A stretch of DNA of 26,375 bases from a virus. The notes beneath the pieces are model-generated. The model saw nothing but the letters and a program-made list of their open reading frames with translations, had not been told where the DNA came from and searched no databases. Position numbers and translations under genes: made by a program. Shown one piece after another: positions 7,908 to 16,576 of this stretch (positions are counted from its first letter, which is position 1; each line of letters begins with the position of its first letter). The DNA lies in IMG/VR virus record IMGVR_UViG_3300025671_000431, positions 1-26,375 of that record, one strand, 5' to 3'.

Positions 7908-8159
7908 ATGGATCGAAAACTTCTAGAATACATACTGAACAAATGTCAGATAGATATAAATATTCTATCGAAGCAAACAGGAATAAAATATCAATATTTG
8001 TATCAGGTGTTTTATAGTGATCGAAAACTGAAAGATTATGAACTGGAAGTTTTGAATGCATATTTGAAGAAAAAAACAGAGTTATCATCATTCTATATAG
8101 ATAAAAGGATCAACAAAATAAAAGGCAGGAATTATGGAAATATTAAAGGAGATCGCTGA
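7908..8159 (+). CDS. Small helix-turn-helix-like protein inside the tail module
   Basis: 83 aa. The ATG follows the tail tube stop codon directly, with no clear Shine-Dalgarno site, so translation probably depends on the upstream gene. Residues about 8-50 (LNKCQIDINILSKQTGIKYQYLYQVFYSDRKL) look like a Cro/CI-type HTH, with the usual pattern of a first helix, a turn at TGI and a recognition helix. The C-terminus is basic. It overlaps the chaperone gene by 26 bases. It could bind DNA or RNA or be an unrelated helical assembly protein. Confidence 0.6.
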   Translation: MDRKLLEYILNKCQIDINILSKQTGIKYQYLYQVFYSDRKLKDYELEVLNAYLKKKTELSSFYIDKRINKIKGRNYGNIKGDR

Positions 8160-8661
8160 AGCAAGTACATTTCAAGTATCTTGTTTTGGTGGAAAGTTAC
8201 TCATAGAAGGAAGAATCTTAACCGCTCCCGAAATAGAGCAGATCGGATTGGGTTCTTCTTTGCTTGCACAGGAGGTCTTGATATCAAACAAACAAAAAGG
8301 CCTCAACACGATCGATCAAATCAGAGAAAAAGCGGATAAAGAAGGAATGGAAGGTCTTGAAGAATCAGAACTTATGAGACTTCTAGATTTTGCAAAATCG
8401 ATCAGACCTGAAACAATGGCAAGGATATCAGAAGATCAGGATAAGATTCTCTGCAAGGTCATCAAAAGAGCATCTCAGGATCAAGGCGTGACGTGGGAAA
8501 ATATCACATTATGTCATGCTATGGAACAAATGAACGCAGATCAAAATGTTTTATGGGTTGGAGTTTTCACTTCTGAAGATCGTAATAGCATCATAAATAA
8601 AGCGATGCAAGGCCAACAGGAGGCAGTTGAACGGCTTAAACGATTTCAAGGAAGATCCTAA
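8134..8661 (+). CDS. Tail assembly chaperone, upstream frame (gpG-like)
   Basis: 175 aa, preceded by AGGA. The sequence is mostly helical and acidic (IDQIREKADKEGMEGLEESELMRLLDFAKSI; SIINKAMQGQQEAVERLKRF) with no membrane or catalytic motif. It lies between the tail tube and tape measure genes, where nearly all siphoviruses encode a gpG/gpGT chaperone pair that coats the tape measure during assembly. The end overlaps a second frame (+1) open from 8597 to 8872, as expected for the pair. Family call is from position and architecture. Confidence 0.72.
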   Translation: MEILKEIAEASTFQVSCFGGKLLIEGRILTAPEIEQIGLGSSLLAQEVLISNKQKGLNTIDQIREKADKEGMEGLEESELMRLLDFAKSIRPETMARISEDQDKILCKVIKRASQDQGVTWENITLCHAMEQMNADQNVLWVGVFTSEDRNSIINKAMQGQQEAVERLKRFQGRS

Positions 8662-8872
8662 TTATGTTTTTGTTGTTGATCTTGTTGCTCGGACTTATTC
8701 AAAACTTCCTTCAGAGGTTCTTCAGTTGGACTTTGATGATCTGTATATATGTTTACATTGTCTTATACAAAGGTCAAAGCGGTTTAATGAGATTCTAAGG
8801 AAGCAAAGCAAGGGGAAAAATGCTATGCTCTTTCCAGTTATCAATATCTCAGATCTTACAGATATGATATAA
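8627..8872 (+). CDS. Tail assembly chaperone, downstream frame (gpT-like extension)
   Basis: 81 aa if started at TTG 8627, which has AGGAGG three bases upstream. The frame is open from 8597 and lies +1 relative to the gene before it. As a frameshift product from TCC at 8656, the extension is 70 aa and gives a fused protein of 245 aa. The content (VDLVARTYSKLPSEVLQLDFDDLYICLHCLIQ) is typical of the short second half of chaperone pairs. The tape measure gene begins 20 bases after its stop. Whether it is made by frameshift, reinitiation or both is not decided by the sequence. Confidence 0.65.
   Translation: MNGLNDFKEDPNYVFVVDLVARTYSKLPSEVLQLDFDDLYICLHCLIQRSKRFNEILRKQSKGKNAMLFPVINISDLTDMI
8648..8661 (+). 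other. Candidate +1 programmed frameshift site
   Basis: Internal Shine-Dalgarno-like AAGGA (8648-8652), three bases, then TCC (8656-8658) followed by the TAA stop (8659-8661). A +1 slip at TCC-TAA joins the frames as ...RS-NYVFVVD. The spacing copies the bacterial prfB site (SD, one codon, slip codon, stop). A second candidate slip is CTT-AAA-C at 8635-8641. Confidence 0.5.
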
Positions 8873-8892
8873 TAGGATGCAAAGAGGTTATC

Positions 8893-11292
8893 ATGGCTCA
8901 AAAAAATGTTGTAGAGTACATCTTAGATATCAAAACAAAGGCTTCTGAAGAAGGTCTTGAAGATGTTGTTGATGCTTTGGAAAAAGTTGAAAAAGAACTG
9001 AAGAAAACACAAAAGGAAAGTGAAAAAACATCATCTTCATTTTCTCAAATGAAAGACATGGGCATGGCTGTTGGAAAAGTAACTGCTGTTATTAGTGCTG
9101 TTGCAGTTGCTATAGGTGTTGTTGGAAAAGTCTCTTTTGAAGCATCTAAGAAAGTTACAGACCTTGTAAATGAGTTGAATGATTTATCTGTTAGAAGTGG
9201 GGTATCTGCAAAGACGATTCAGGGATTAAGACAGGCCATGCTATCTTCAGGACAATCTGCTGAAGGTCTTACAGAAGTTCTTGGAGCAATATCAGGACAA
9301 TTTGCACAACTATCAACAGAAGGATCAGCAGTTGAAAAGAAGTTCATGTCGTTTGGAATTGCTGTAAAAGATACAAATGGAGAACTCAGATCAAACAATG
9401 ATATTCTTCTAGATTCGATCAAGTTGTTACAAGATATTTCAGATTCTTCAGAAAGATCAAGGACTGCTGTTACTCTCTTTGGAGAAGCAGGAGCAAAGTT
9501 GAATCAGGCTCTTGCTTCAGGAGACTTTGAAAAGTTTCTATCATTTACTGAAAAATTCGGTATAGATGCAGGGCCTGAAGCATCTAGAACAGCATCACAA
9601 TTTCAACTAGTTCTATCAGGACTTGGAACCGTTTTAGATGGTACGCTACAGAAATTTGTAACTGCTACAGATGGGCAAAATAGATTTATTCAAGGCATGA
9701 TCAAATTGGGAGGTGTTATAGCCTTCACAGGTTCTCTTGTTAATTCTTTATCTGATGAGATCGCATGGTTAACGGATAAACTTATTGATTTTCTGAATTT
9801 TGGATTGAGACAAACGATCGCTCTTATGGGTGGCCCTTTTACACTTGTAATAGGAACAGCAATTAATTCTTTGAATATTCTAGGCATTGAAATTGAATTT
9901 CTGAACAAAGCCATGTCAAGTTTGGCAGGATTTACTTTACAGACAATAGATCCTTCAAACAAACTTGGAAATGCGATAGACAAAGCAACAGAAGATATGA
10001 AAGAGTATGAAGATACAATTGGAAATATCAATGTATCATTAGATGCTTTTCAAATGGGATCTCAAGGTGCTTCTAATGAGTTGAATGATCTAGGGAAGGA
10101 AGCAGAGAAAACAACAGAGAAGATCAGAACTTTGAATGATGTAGTTAATGATCTTCTAGGAAGATTTATAAAGATAGATATTGCAAAAGTTCTAGGTGAT
10201 TTTAATTTGATATTTTCAAGTCTTAGTTTCAATCTTGAAAAGCAATTTTTCCAGTTACGACAAAATCTTCAAAAAATCCTCAATCCTTTTGGGCTATTGA
10301 ATCAACAGGAATGGATGGAATTTCTTAGTGATCCAATCAAAAGAGCAGAATTTGAAGCACAAAAATCACAAGGAAGATTGAAAAAATTGTTTGCAAAGGG
10401 TTTACTGGGAACCATAACAAAAACACAAGATATATTTTCAAATGACTTCTTTAAAGGCTTCAAAACAAAGTTTCAAAATGTTCTCAAAGGTGCTTCTGAA
10501 GATGGTTTAATGGGTGCTTTTCAAAGTCTAGGAAAGGGAGGAAAAATAGCTTCTATTATACTTGCTCTTTTTGTAGGTGTTATTAAAGTCGCTTCTAAAC
10601 TAGGTCAAAGAGCTAGATCAGAATCAGAAATTAGAGAGATGCAAAGAAGAAGAAGAGAAGAAGGAAAGACTGTATCTATGACTGTTGCAGAGGTACAACA
10701 AAGAGATATACAAAAAAGTGTTGAAGAAGATATCAGAGCAAGAGCAAAAGCAATAGAAATAGGTCTTCAGGCTCTTCCTAGAATTCTTTTTGATGTATTG
10801 CCTAAAGTATTCATTGAGTTTGTTGATAGAATTATCTTTGGTTTTCAAAAAGGAACAGCTGAATTTATCAATGTAATGATTGAAAGATTTAAGGCTCTTT
10901 TTACAAGAGAAGGTAGACAAGCTTTAGCGGAAGGTATCAAGAACGGATTCAAAGCATCTTTTGAAGAATTTCTAAGAAGAATAAATGTTCTAGGTGGTAT
11001 AATTTCAAAGAGATCAGGAGGTCGATATATTCCTTCTGCTAGAGGTGGCATAAAATTCACAGGAGCAGATGAAGGTCTTGCAATGTTACATAGAGGAGAA
11101 TTTGTAGTACCTGAAACGGGTCAAATGCCTCAAGCAGTTCAGAGGACTATGGGCATGGGTCAAAGTGGTATAAATATAACAATCAATGCTTCTGTCGTTG
11201 AATCAAATGCTGTAGATGAGTTGGTTAGACAAATAGAACGTAGGTTTCAAACTTTCGGATCTTCTACTTCTCCTCTCTTTGGAGGTCGTTAA
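8893..11292 (+). CDS. Tape measure protein
   Basis: 799 aa, the second longest gene. The N-terminus is a charged coiled coil followed by a glycine/alanine-rich hydrophobic segment near residues 55-76, with further hydrophobic stretches near 270-330 and 580-600. The C-terminus carries the usual end of tape measure proteins (ADEGLAMLHRGEFVVPE, then ITINASVV, then LVRQIERRF). By the general rule of about 0.15 nm per residue it predicts a tail near 120 nm long. It sits after the chaperones and before the distal tail genes. Confidence 0.9.
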   Translation: MAQKNVVEYILDIKTKASEEGLEDVVDALEKVEKELKKTQKESEKTSSSFSQMKDMGMAVGKVTAVISAVAVAIGVVGKVSFEASKKVTDLVNELNDLSVRSGVSAKTIQGLRQAMLSSGQSAEGLTEVLGAISGQFAQLSTEGSAVEKKFMSFGIAVKDTNGELRSNNDILLDSIKLLQDISDSSERSRTAVTLFGEAGAKLNQALASGDFEKFLSFTEKFGIDAGPEASRTASQFQLVLSGLGTVLDGTLQKFVTATDGQNRFIQGMIKLGGVIAFTGSLVNSLSDEIAWLTDKLIDFLNFGLRQTIALMGGPFTLVIGTAINSLNILGIEIEFLNKAMSSLAGFTLQTIDPSNKLGNAIDKATEDMKEYEDTIGNINVSLDAFQMGSQGASNELNDLGKEAEKTTEKIRTLNDVVNDLLGRFIKIDIAKVLGDFNLIFSSLSFNLEKQFFQLRQNLQKILNPFGLLNQQEWMEFLSDPIKRAEFEAQKSQGRLKKLFAKGLLGTITKTQDIFSNDFFKGFKTKFQNVLKGASEDGLMGAFQSLGKGGKIASIILALFVGVIKVASKLGQRARSESEIREMQRRRREEGKTVSMTVAEVQQRDIQKSVEEDIRARAKAIEIGLQALPRILFDVLPKVFIEFVDRIIFGFQKGTAEFINVMIERFKALFTREGRQALAEGIKNGFKASFEEFLRRINVLGGIISKRSGGRYIPSARGGIKFTGADEGLAMLHRGEFVVPETGQMPQAVQRTMGMGQSGINITINASVVESNAVDELVRQIERRFQTFGSSTSPLFGGR

Positions 11293-11293
11293 T

Positions 11294-12166
11294 ATGGGTA
11301 ACGCAATATTTTATTATTTTCCTATTCCTGATGCTAGATCACTTGTAACCATCGATCTAGGAGAGAAGTTAGGAGAACTCTTTTCAGAATATCAATATGA
11401 TGTAGCAGAATCTATATCTAGAGGAGGAAGAAGATATCTTTCACATGGTTTACAAAGGGAATTTGTGACGATTCAAAGAGATAGAATGCTATTGGGTGAA
11501 TCTTTAGCTATGAAACTCCAATCAATGCAAAACCATCTAGATCGAGGAGGTTATGTTTCATTTTGTGCAGATTCAGATAAAGCCTATATTCATCCTCTTC
11601 TATCAACTCCTGAGCAGGGAAGAGATTCTATCCTAGTTGGATCAAATCCTTTCAAAGATGTAACAGGTGCAAATCTTCCAACAGGAGGAGATTATGTAAC
11701 GATACAAACAAATTCTCCTACATCTATCATAGAGCAAAAGAACATTAAAATTGTAGATGGTTCTTTTTCCGCTTCTGTAGGTGGAAATCTTACATTATCT
11801 CCTGAAAATGTCTATACATATCCTGAGAGATCATTTTTAAGATATTATAGATTTTGGCCTACATTACGCAGAGGTGCTTCTGATATAGGTCAAAGCATTA
11901 TAACAAATGAAGGAGGAAGATTATTTTCTTTGAATGTACGTTTATATCTAGATACACATACATTATTCAATTTTCATTCAGGTTTTGATGGTATTGATCG
12001 ATCTCCAAACTTCAAACCAAACACAATTCCTTCTGCTTCAGGAGGAGACGCAGGATCGTCAAATCCATTCTTGACAGATTACGGAAATAAAGGAGGTATG
12101 AAAGGAACTGCTTCTGCTGATATTCCTGAACCTGTAACTCCTGATATAACAGTAGGTCAAATCTGA
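11294..12166 (+). CDS. Putative distal tail protein
   Basis: 290 aa from ATG 11294, chosen because a full GGAGGT lies seven bases upstream; a TTG at 11279 is inside the tape measure gene. The protein is beta-rich, with strands such as SLVTIDLGEKL and FVTIQRDRM at the start and a glycine/serine/proline-rich end (residues about 245-290). It follows the tape measure and overlaps the hub gene by one base (TGATG). That position is normally held by a distal tail protein. No specific family motif was recognised. Confidence 0.55.
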   Translation: MGNAIFYYFPIPDARSLVTIDLGEKLGELFSEYQYDVAESISRGGRRYLSHGLQREFVTIQRDRMLLGESLAMKLQSMQNHLDRGGYVSFCADSDKAYIHPLLSTPEQGRDSILVGSNPFKDVTGANLPTGGDYVTIQTNSPTSIIEQKNIKIVDGSFSASVGGNLTLSPENVYTYPERSFLRYYRFWPTLRRGASDIGQSIITNEGGRLFSLNVRLYLDTHTLFNFHSGFDGIDRSPNFKPNTIPSASGGDAGSSNPFLTDYGNKGGMKGTASADIPEPVTPDITVGQI

Positions 12167-14622
12167 TGACTTGGAGTTCTGATTTTATTTCTAGACTTGA
12201 TCATGCTTCTATATCAGTACGTTATAGATTGTCTTTTGTTGGTGTTCTGAATTCATTAGGAGAGCCTTTTGATATCTATGATGATTCAGGAGATATTCAG
12301 ATCGCAAGAGGATCGATCAGGATAACAGGAACAAGAGTAATACCTCAAAGATGGTCTGTTTCTTTTGGTGGTTTTTCGCTTCAATTGTCAGGAGACATTA
12401 GAAGAATACTGCCAAAGATGAGAAGAGGACAGATCGCTGTTTTGAGTTGTTCTATCAATCGATCAACATTTCAGAATTTAGCTATAGGATCATTGGATTC
12501 TTTATCAGGTCAAAGAGGCCTGTTTTCTTTGAGATTCAAAGACCTTCTTTCTGCTCTTCAAACGTCACTAGATACAAGAGCAGGAACAGTTTTCTCAGAT
12601 ACCGATCCTCCTCATTTCAGTCTATTTTATGAGGTAGGGAGAACAACAACAACAACTTCTAACTTTTTGGTATCTGATACTACAATCAATCTTTCAGATG
12701 CTTCCTTCTTCAAAAAAGCAGGTTCTCGAGGTATCGCAAGAGTAACAGGAGGATCAGAAGATTTCTATATCTTTTGGACTGGTTCAACAGGTACAACTTT
12801 AACAGGATGTACAACAGCAACATATAATAACAAATTGAGAACAGGAACAGCACCTTCAGGATCTACTGTGACATATTGTGCATGGTTAGAAGGTACTCCC
12901 CTTGAAATTATTGCAAGCATTCTAACCAGTACAGGAACAGGAAATAATGGATCATATGATCTGTATCCTGTTGAATGGTCTATAGGTGGGAAGATTGACA
13001 AACAAATCTTTGATCTATCTGATGCTGTTAGGGGATCGATACAAATAACTCGATCAGATTCAGGAGTCTATGATCTAGGAATTGCAATAGAATCACCTTT
13101 GACAAATGGTTTTAGATCACTTGTTGATATTTTTTTGACTGTTGGAATATTTCCAGTTTACAGACAAGATTCTATATCTATAAGAGCATGTACTGATCCT
13201 GAAGGAGTTGAAACAAGGATACAGACAGATATCAGAGCATCTATATCAGATTATGACATTATAGATATATTACAGCATGACTTCTTTTCTCCTGATATCG
13301 CAAACATCTATAGAACTACATACATCAAATATAACTTTGTAAATGTCTATTATTCAGGAGGTGTTTATAATGGATCTCGTGTTGATTCTCTTCCTGCGAT
13401 CTCTGAAATAGGTAGAGATTTTTCATTGTATTATCTAGGTGATCCTGACAATAGACAATCTCAAGCTCTTCAAGATTTGAGACGTTTAAGAGTATGGGAT
13501 CTTTACATATCTGAGAGAGTTGTAGTTCGTCTTCCTTTGCGTTTTGCTGTTTTGGTAGCAGGTGATATTGTAACGATCAGAAGTAACTATCTAGAGCATC
13601 TTTATGATAGTATCAATCCAGTATATGAAGGTCGTTATTGTATGGTCTTAGGTGTTGATTACAGCATAGACAATCAAGAATGCATTGTCACTTTAGGAAT
13701 TCCTTCTCCAAAGATGCAAAGGACTACAGATTCAGAAGATTCAGATGGTGCTTATAGTGGTTGGTTGCCAAACGAAGATCATAACAATACAGAGTTATTT
13801 GTATGGTTATCTTCAGATGTTGATATGAATGAATCAGGAGGAGATATAACCACATGGATCGATAGACAGAATTCTTTTTCATTCTCGAATCAAGCAGGAA
13901 ACAATAACAACTACAACACAGGAGCAGGATCACCTTCAAAAGAGACTACAGCAGGAGCAACTTTTGACTATGCAAGGTTTGTACATGGTAGTCATGAATT
14001 CTTAGCTACAGACTTCAATTCTAAGATGGATCTACAATCTACAGATGGGGTTTGTATCGCTATGTTAGTTCGTGCTTTTGCTGATCCTATTGGAGATGTT
14101 GATACAGCAGGAAACGTATATTATAAGGCTCCTATTGTGAATTGTGGAAGAGCATATCAGTTTCATTTTCTAGATTCTTTTACAGGTTCAACATATACAA
14201 ACACAGCAGGTTTTGAGAATGGATCAGGAAGTCAAGCAAATAAAGATAATGTTATTGCTCCTCCTGATACAACATGGAAGATCATAATATATAATTCTTC
14301 AGCGATCGGAGGTTATACTGGAGAAGAAGGAATTTATGTAAATGGTACGCAGGAAACATCCACAAATTACGATCCTACAAATACAGATATGTCAATCTCT
14401 CCTGATTTTCGTATAGGTCGAGATCCTGATATAAACTATGCTGATCAAGTTACGCAATTTAATTATGCTTTTGGCTCTTTTGATCTTGCAGAGTTACTTG
14501 TATTTTCTATTCCTTTACATGATTCAGAACGTGAAAAAGTAGAGGGTTATATTGCACATAAGTTTCAACTTACATCTCTTCTTCCTGTTTCACATCCCTA
14601 CAAAAACACAGCACCAACATAG
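12166..14622 (+). CDS. Tail hub / tip protein with C-terminal LamG-like domain
   Basis: 818 aa. The N-terminal two thirds read like a tail-tip hub protein, including LEGTPLEIIASILTSTGTG near residue 245 and VLVAGDIVTI near residue 463. From about residue 540 a concanavalin/LamG-type beta-sandwich begins (LFVWLSSDVD, W-DRQ) and ends with the typical LAELLVFSIPL, EGYIAHKFQL and HPYKNTAP motif. Such domains often bind sugars and are commonly appended to phage and marine surface proteins. It probably contacts the host envelope. The hub role is inferred from position and pattern; the LamG part is more certain. Confidence 0.7.
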   Translation: MTWSSDFISRLDHASISVRYRLSFVGVLNSLGEPFDIYDDSGDIQIARGSIRITGTRVIPQRWSVSFGGFSLQLSGDIRRILPKMRRGQIAVLSCSINRSTFQNLAIGSLDSLSGQRGLFSLRFKDLLSALQTSLDTRAGTVFSDTDPPHFSLFYEVGRTTTTTSNFLVSDTTINLSDASFFKKAGSRGIARVTGGSEDFYIFWTGSTGTTLTGCTTATYNNKLRTGTAPSGSTVTYCAWLEGTPLEIIASILTSTGTGNNGSYDLYPVEWSIGGKIDKQIFDLSDAVRGSIQITRSDSGVYDLGIAIESPLTNGFRSLVDIFLTVGIFPVYRQDSISIRACTDPEGVETRIQTDIRASISDYDIIDILQHDFFSPDIANIYRTTYIKYNFVNVYYSGGVYNGSRVDSLPAISEIGRDFSLYYLGDPDNRQSQALQDLRRLRVWDLYISERVVVRLPLRFAVLVAGDIVTIRSNYLEHLYDSINPVYEGRYCMVLGVDYSIDNQECIVTLGIPSPKMQRTTDSEDSDGAYSGWLPNEDHNNTELFVWLSSDVDMNESGGDITTWIDRQNSFSFSNQAGNNNNYNTGAGSPSKETTAGATFDYARFVHGSHEFLATDFNSKMDLQSTDGVCIAMLVRAFADPIGDVDTAGNVYYKAPIVNCGRAYQFHFLDSFTGSTYTNTAGFENGSGSQANKDNVIAPPDTTWKIIIYNSSAIGGYTGEEGIYVNGTQETSTNYDPTNTDMSISPDFRIGRDPDINYADQVTQFNYAFGSFDLAELLVFSIPLHDSEREKVEGYIAHKFQLTSLLPVSHPYKNTAPT

Positions 14623-14631
14623 GAGAATATT

Positions 14632-14790
14632 ATGAAAATATGGTGTAGACTCAAAACAGAAGATGGATATCATTATGTATATGTAGATAAAGATTTTGCT
14701 ATGATGCTATGTATCAAACAAGGATATGAGATCAAAATAGATCCTTCAGAAGTTCCTGAGCATATAAAAAAAGAATGGATGAATAGATGA
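14632..14790 (+). CDS. Small protein (52 aa) of unknown function
   Basis: Starts at ATG 14632 with AGGAG eight bases upstream. The stop overlaps the next start (ATGA), so it is tightly coupled to the transpeptidase-like gene. Contents: MKIWCRLKTEDGYHYVYV, then a short helix and a KIDPSEVPEHIK segment. No membrane segment. Not recognised. Confidence 0.7.
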   Translation: MKIWCRLKTEDGYHYVYVDKDFAMMLCIKQGYEIKIDPSEVPEHIKKEWMNR

Positions 14791-15374
14791 TAAGATACTC
14801 ACTTGATAAACCTCCTGTAATAACAAGATCTGAATCTTTGGGCTTTGCAACCTTCAAAGGAAAGTATGATCTTAATATTATTGCTTGTAGGAATATGGTT
14901 GAAAGGCCTGATACATTTCAAGATACGATTCATGTAGTTTATCATGATGGTTCAAAGTGGATTGAATATATCTTCCCTTGTACAACCCATGCAGGTCAAT
15001 ATTATTTGAACAATCCATCTAGAAATTCAGGAACAGCTATTCTTAAACATGATCATCAATATAGATCCTCTTTTAAGATTGGGATGAGGTCTTCAGGGTA
15101 TGAATGCCTTATCCCTTGCAAAGATATTGCAGTTTGGAGAGATGGAGATTGTGATTCTATTGTTGAGTACGGAGGAGAGGATCATGATAGCGCAGGAATA
15201 CAAATTCATAGAGCAAATGCAACAGATACAACAGTCTTGATCGGTCGTTATTCTGCAGGCTGTGTTGTTCTTCAAAGCGGTTTTACTATGTTTATGGATT
15301 TGTGCAAAAAGCAAGTTCAAAACAGAAAAGGATCAACTTATTCATTAACCATTTTACAAGGGATCTACCTATGA
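14787..15374 (+). CDS. L,D-transpeptidase-like (YkuD-type) cell-wall enzyme
   Basis: 195 aa. Key motifs: TFQDTIHVVYHDG at 43-55, FPCTTHAGQYYLNNP at 63-77, GTAILKHDHQY at 82-92, GIQIHRA with H141, and YSAGC with C159. The His and the S-x-G-C block are spaced as in YkuD catalytic domains, where the cysteine forms the acyl-enzyme on peptidoglycan stem peptides. No signal peptide. It is directly upstream of genes that look like holins, so it may serve as the endolysin or as a virion wall-remodelling enzyme. Other phage proteins of this pattern are usually unnamed. Fold call is fairly good; lytic function is inferred. Confidence 0.65.
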   Translation: MIRYSLDKPPVITRSESLGFATFKGKYDLNIIACRNMVERPDTFQDTIHVVYHDGSKWIEYIFPCTTHAGQYYLNNPSRNSGTAILKHDHQYRSSFKIGMRSSGYECLIPCKDIAVWRDGDCDSIVEYGGEDHDSAGIQIHRANATDTTVLIGRYSAGCVVLQSGFTMFMDLCKKQVQNRKGSTYSLTILQGIYL

Positions 15375-15763
15375 AATTACCTTATGCAACATTATCAAAA
15401 GTTCTTATGGATCAACTATATGAAACATACATCAGAATCAGATCAGCACAGGATGAAGATTCTGATGGTGGTAAAAAAGTAACGAGAAGAGAAATTTGGG
15501 ATCTGATAACAAACTTCATACTTATCACAGGCATGAGAATGGAAGAGCTTGTATCCTTGAATAATAAAATGAATTACAGTGTGCGTTATCGTTGGAAGGT
15601 GCTGTCAATCATTGTACAATCTTTGAATGATTTGCCTGAAGCATTTGAGGAAGCAAAGAGCGACGATCAGAGAATAGATAGAGAAGAAGCACTTGAGATC
15701 ATAGGTCATATTTTGAAAAAAGCGATACCTGAAATTCTAGATATGACAGTTGACGAATTATAA
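15371..15763 (+). CDS. Hypothetical protein in the lysis region (130 aa)
   Basis: Start at ATG 15371, overlapping the previous stop (ATGA), with AAGGGAT upstream; a GTG at 15302 in the same frame lies within the previous gene and is less likely. The protein is helical and charged (VTRREIWDLITNFILITGMRMEEL; AFEEAKSDDQRIDREEALEIIGHILKKAI). No clear membrane span or known motif. It is translated between the wall enzyme and the holin-like genes. Function unknown. Confidence 0.72.
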   Translation: MKLPYATLSKVLMDQLYETYIRIRSAQDEDSDGGKKVTRREIWDLITNFILITGMRMEELVSLNNKMNYSVRYRWKVLSIIVQSLNDLPEAFEEAKSDDQRIDREEALEIIGHILKKAIPEILDMTVDEL

Positions 15764-15770
15764 TATTGCT

Positions 15771-15998
15771 ATGGATATCTCTAGTCTTCTCAATGCTATT
15801 ACAGGTCAATTTGGTGCTCTTGTACTTGCTTGTGTTGTTTTGTGGCATCTTCTTCAAGGCCATAAACAGCACATGGAAAGGTTGTATAAAGATAACAAGG
15901 AGGATCGAGAACTCTATAGAACTACTTTGACAAATTTATCTATGAAGATTGATCGAATAGGAGAAGATGTAGCAGAGATCAAAAAGGAATTGAGATGA
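15771..15998 (+). CDS. Single-pass membrane protein with coiled coil, holin candidate
   Basis: 75 aa from ATG 15771 (a TTG at 15750 would add seven residues; neither has a strong ribosome site). One hydrophobic span (GQFGALVLACVVLWHLL, about residues 11-28) is followed by a charged heptad-rich tail (RLYKDNKEDRELYRTTL; MKIDRIGEDVAEIKKEL). This plan is like XhlA-type or single-span holin-associated proteins. It overlaps the next gene, which has the same plan. Lysis function is inferred from topology and from the wall enzyme nearby. Confidence 0.6.
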   Translation: MDISSLLNAITGQFGALVLACVVLWHLLQGHKQHMERLYKDNKEDRELYRTTLTNLSMKIDRIGEDVAEIKKELR

Positions 15999-16255
15999 TG
16001 GATATGTTCTATGAAGTTCTTCTTAATGGTTCTCCTATTGGATTATTAGCTATTTATGCTATTTATTCAAATTCTCAATCAGAAAAGCGGATAGAAGACC
16101 TACTTGAGAAGAAAGAGATCAAAGAAGAGCAAATCAGAGAAAGATGGTTTGCTGTTGTTGAAAAAGTACAAAAAGAAAGGGATGAACTGGAAAGAGATAT
16201 ATCTAGGAAGTTGGAATCTATAGAAAAGATTTTGGAGAAGAAGCATGAAAAATGA
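15995..16255 (+). CDS. BhlA/UviB-like holin candidate
   Basis: 86 aa. A short N-terminal segment with the LLNGSPIGLLAIYAIY span (about residues 9-24) is followed by a long charged coiled coil (KRIEDLLEKKEIKEEQIRERW; SRKLESIEKILEKKHEK). This matches the plan of BhlA/UviB holin-like proteins (GP-F-A-LF-YLLY then a KE-rich helix). Start at 15995 overlaps the previous stop; ATG 15998 is an alternative. The next gene starts 11 bases before its end. Confidence 0.65.
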   Translation: MMDMFYEVLLNGSPIGLLAIYAIYSNSQSEKRIEDLLEKKEIKEEQIRERWFAVVEKVQKERDELERDISRKLESIEKILEKKHEK

Positions 16256-16517
16256 AAAAGATAACAAAGCTTGTGCTCTCGAAATGAACAATCTTATCTA
16301 TGAACTTCAGGAAAGGGGATATACAAACAATTCTATAGCAAATGGAATTCTCTTTGCTCTTTGCATTCACATTTTGAACTCTAGATTTTCTTTGAATGAA
16401 ATTATAGAGCAACTTACAAAGCTATTTCATACGATAAAAACAGAAATTGGAAAGATAGATGATTCTGATTCTATAACAGTATCAGATACTACTCCTATCA
16501 ATCCACAATTCGATTAA
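16245..16517 (+). CDS. Hypothetical protein at the end of the lysis operon (90 aa)
   Basis: Begins inside the end of the holin-like gene, with GGAG about nine bases upstream. Mainly helical (CALEMNNLIYELQERGYTNN; LNEIIEQLTKLFHTIKTEI), with a mildly hydrophobic stretch around residues 33-47 that is too polar for a confident membrane span, and a Ser/Thr/Asp tail. It is the last gene before a strong terminator. Not recognised. Confidence 0.65.
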   Translation: MKNEKDNKACALEMNNLIYELQERGYTNNSIANGILFALCIHILNSRFSLNEIIEQLTKLFHTIKTEIGKIDDSDSITVSDTTPINPQFD

Positions 16518-16546
16518 AAAAAACATTCTTCCTGCCTTCGGTTTTT

Positions 16547-16576
16547 CCTCCCTTTCTCCTTTGGGAGGTTTTTTTT
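16547..16576 (+). terminator. Strong rho-independent terminator after the lysis operon
   Basis: CCTCCC (16547-16552) pairs with GGGAGG (16563-16568) around a ten-base loop and is followed by eight T. It closes the long structural and lysis transcript 30 bases after the last stop codon. Confidence 0.92.

Noticed and set aside
10624-10920. Reverse ORF of 98 aa in the tape measure gene
   Set aside because: Ser/Phe/Cys-rich composition is the mirror of a Lys/Glu/Arg-rich coding strand; no start signals.
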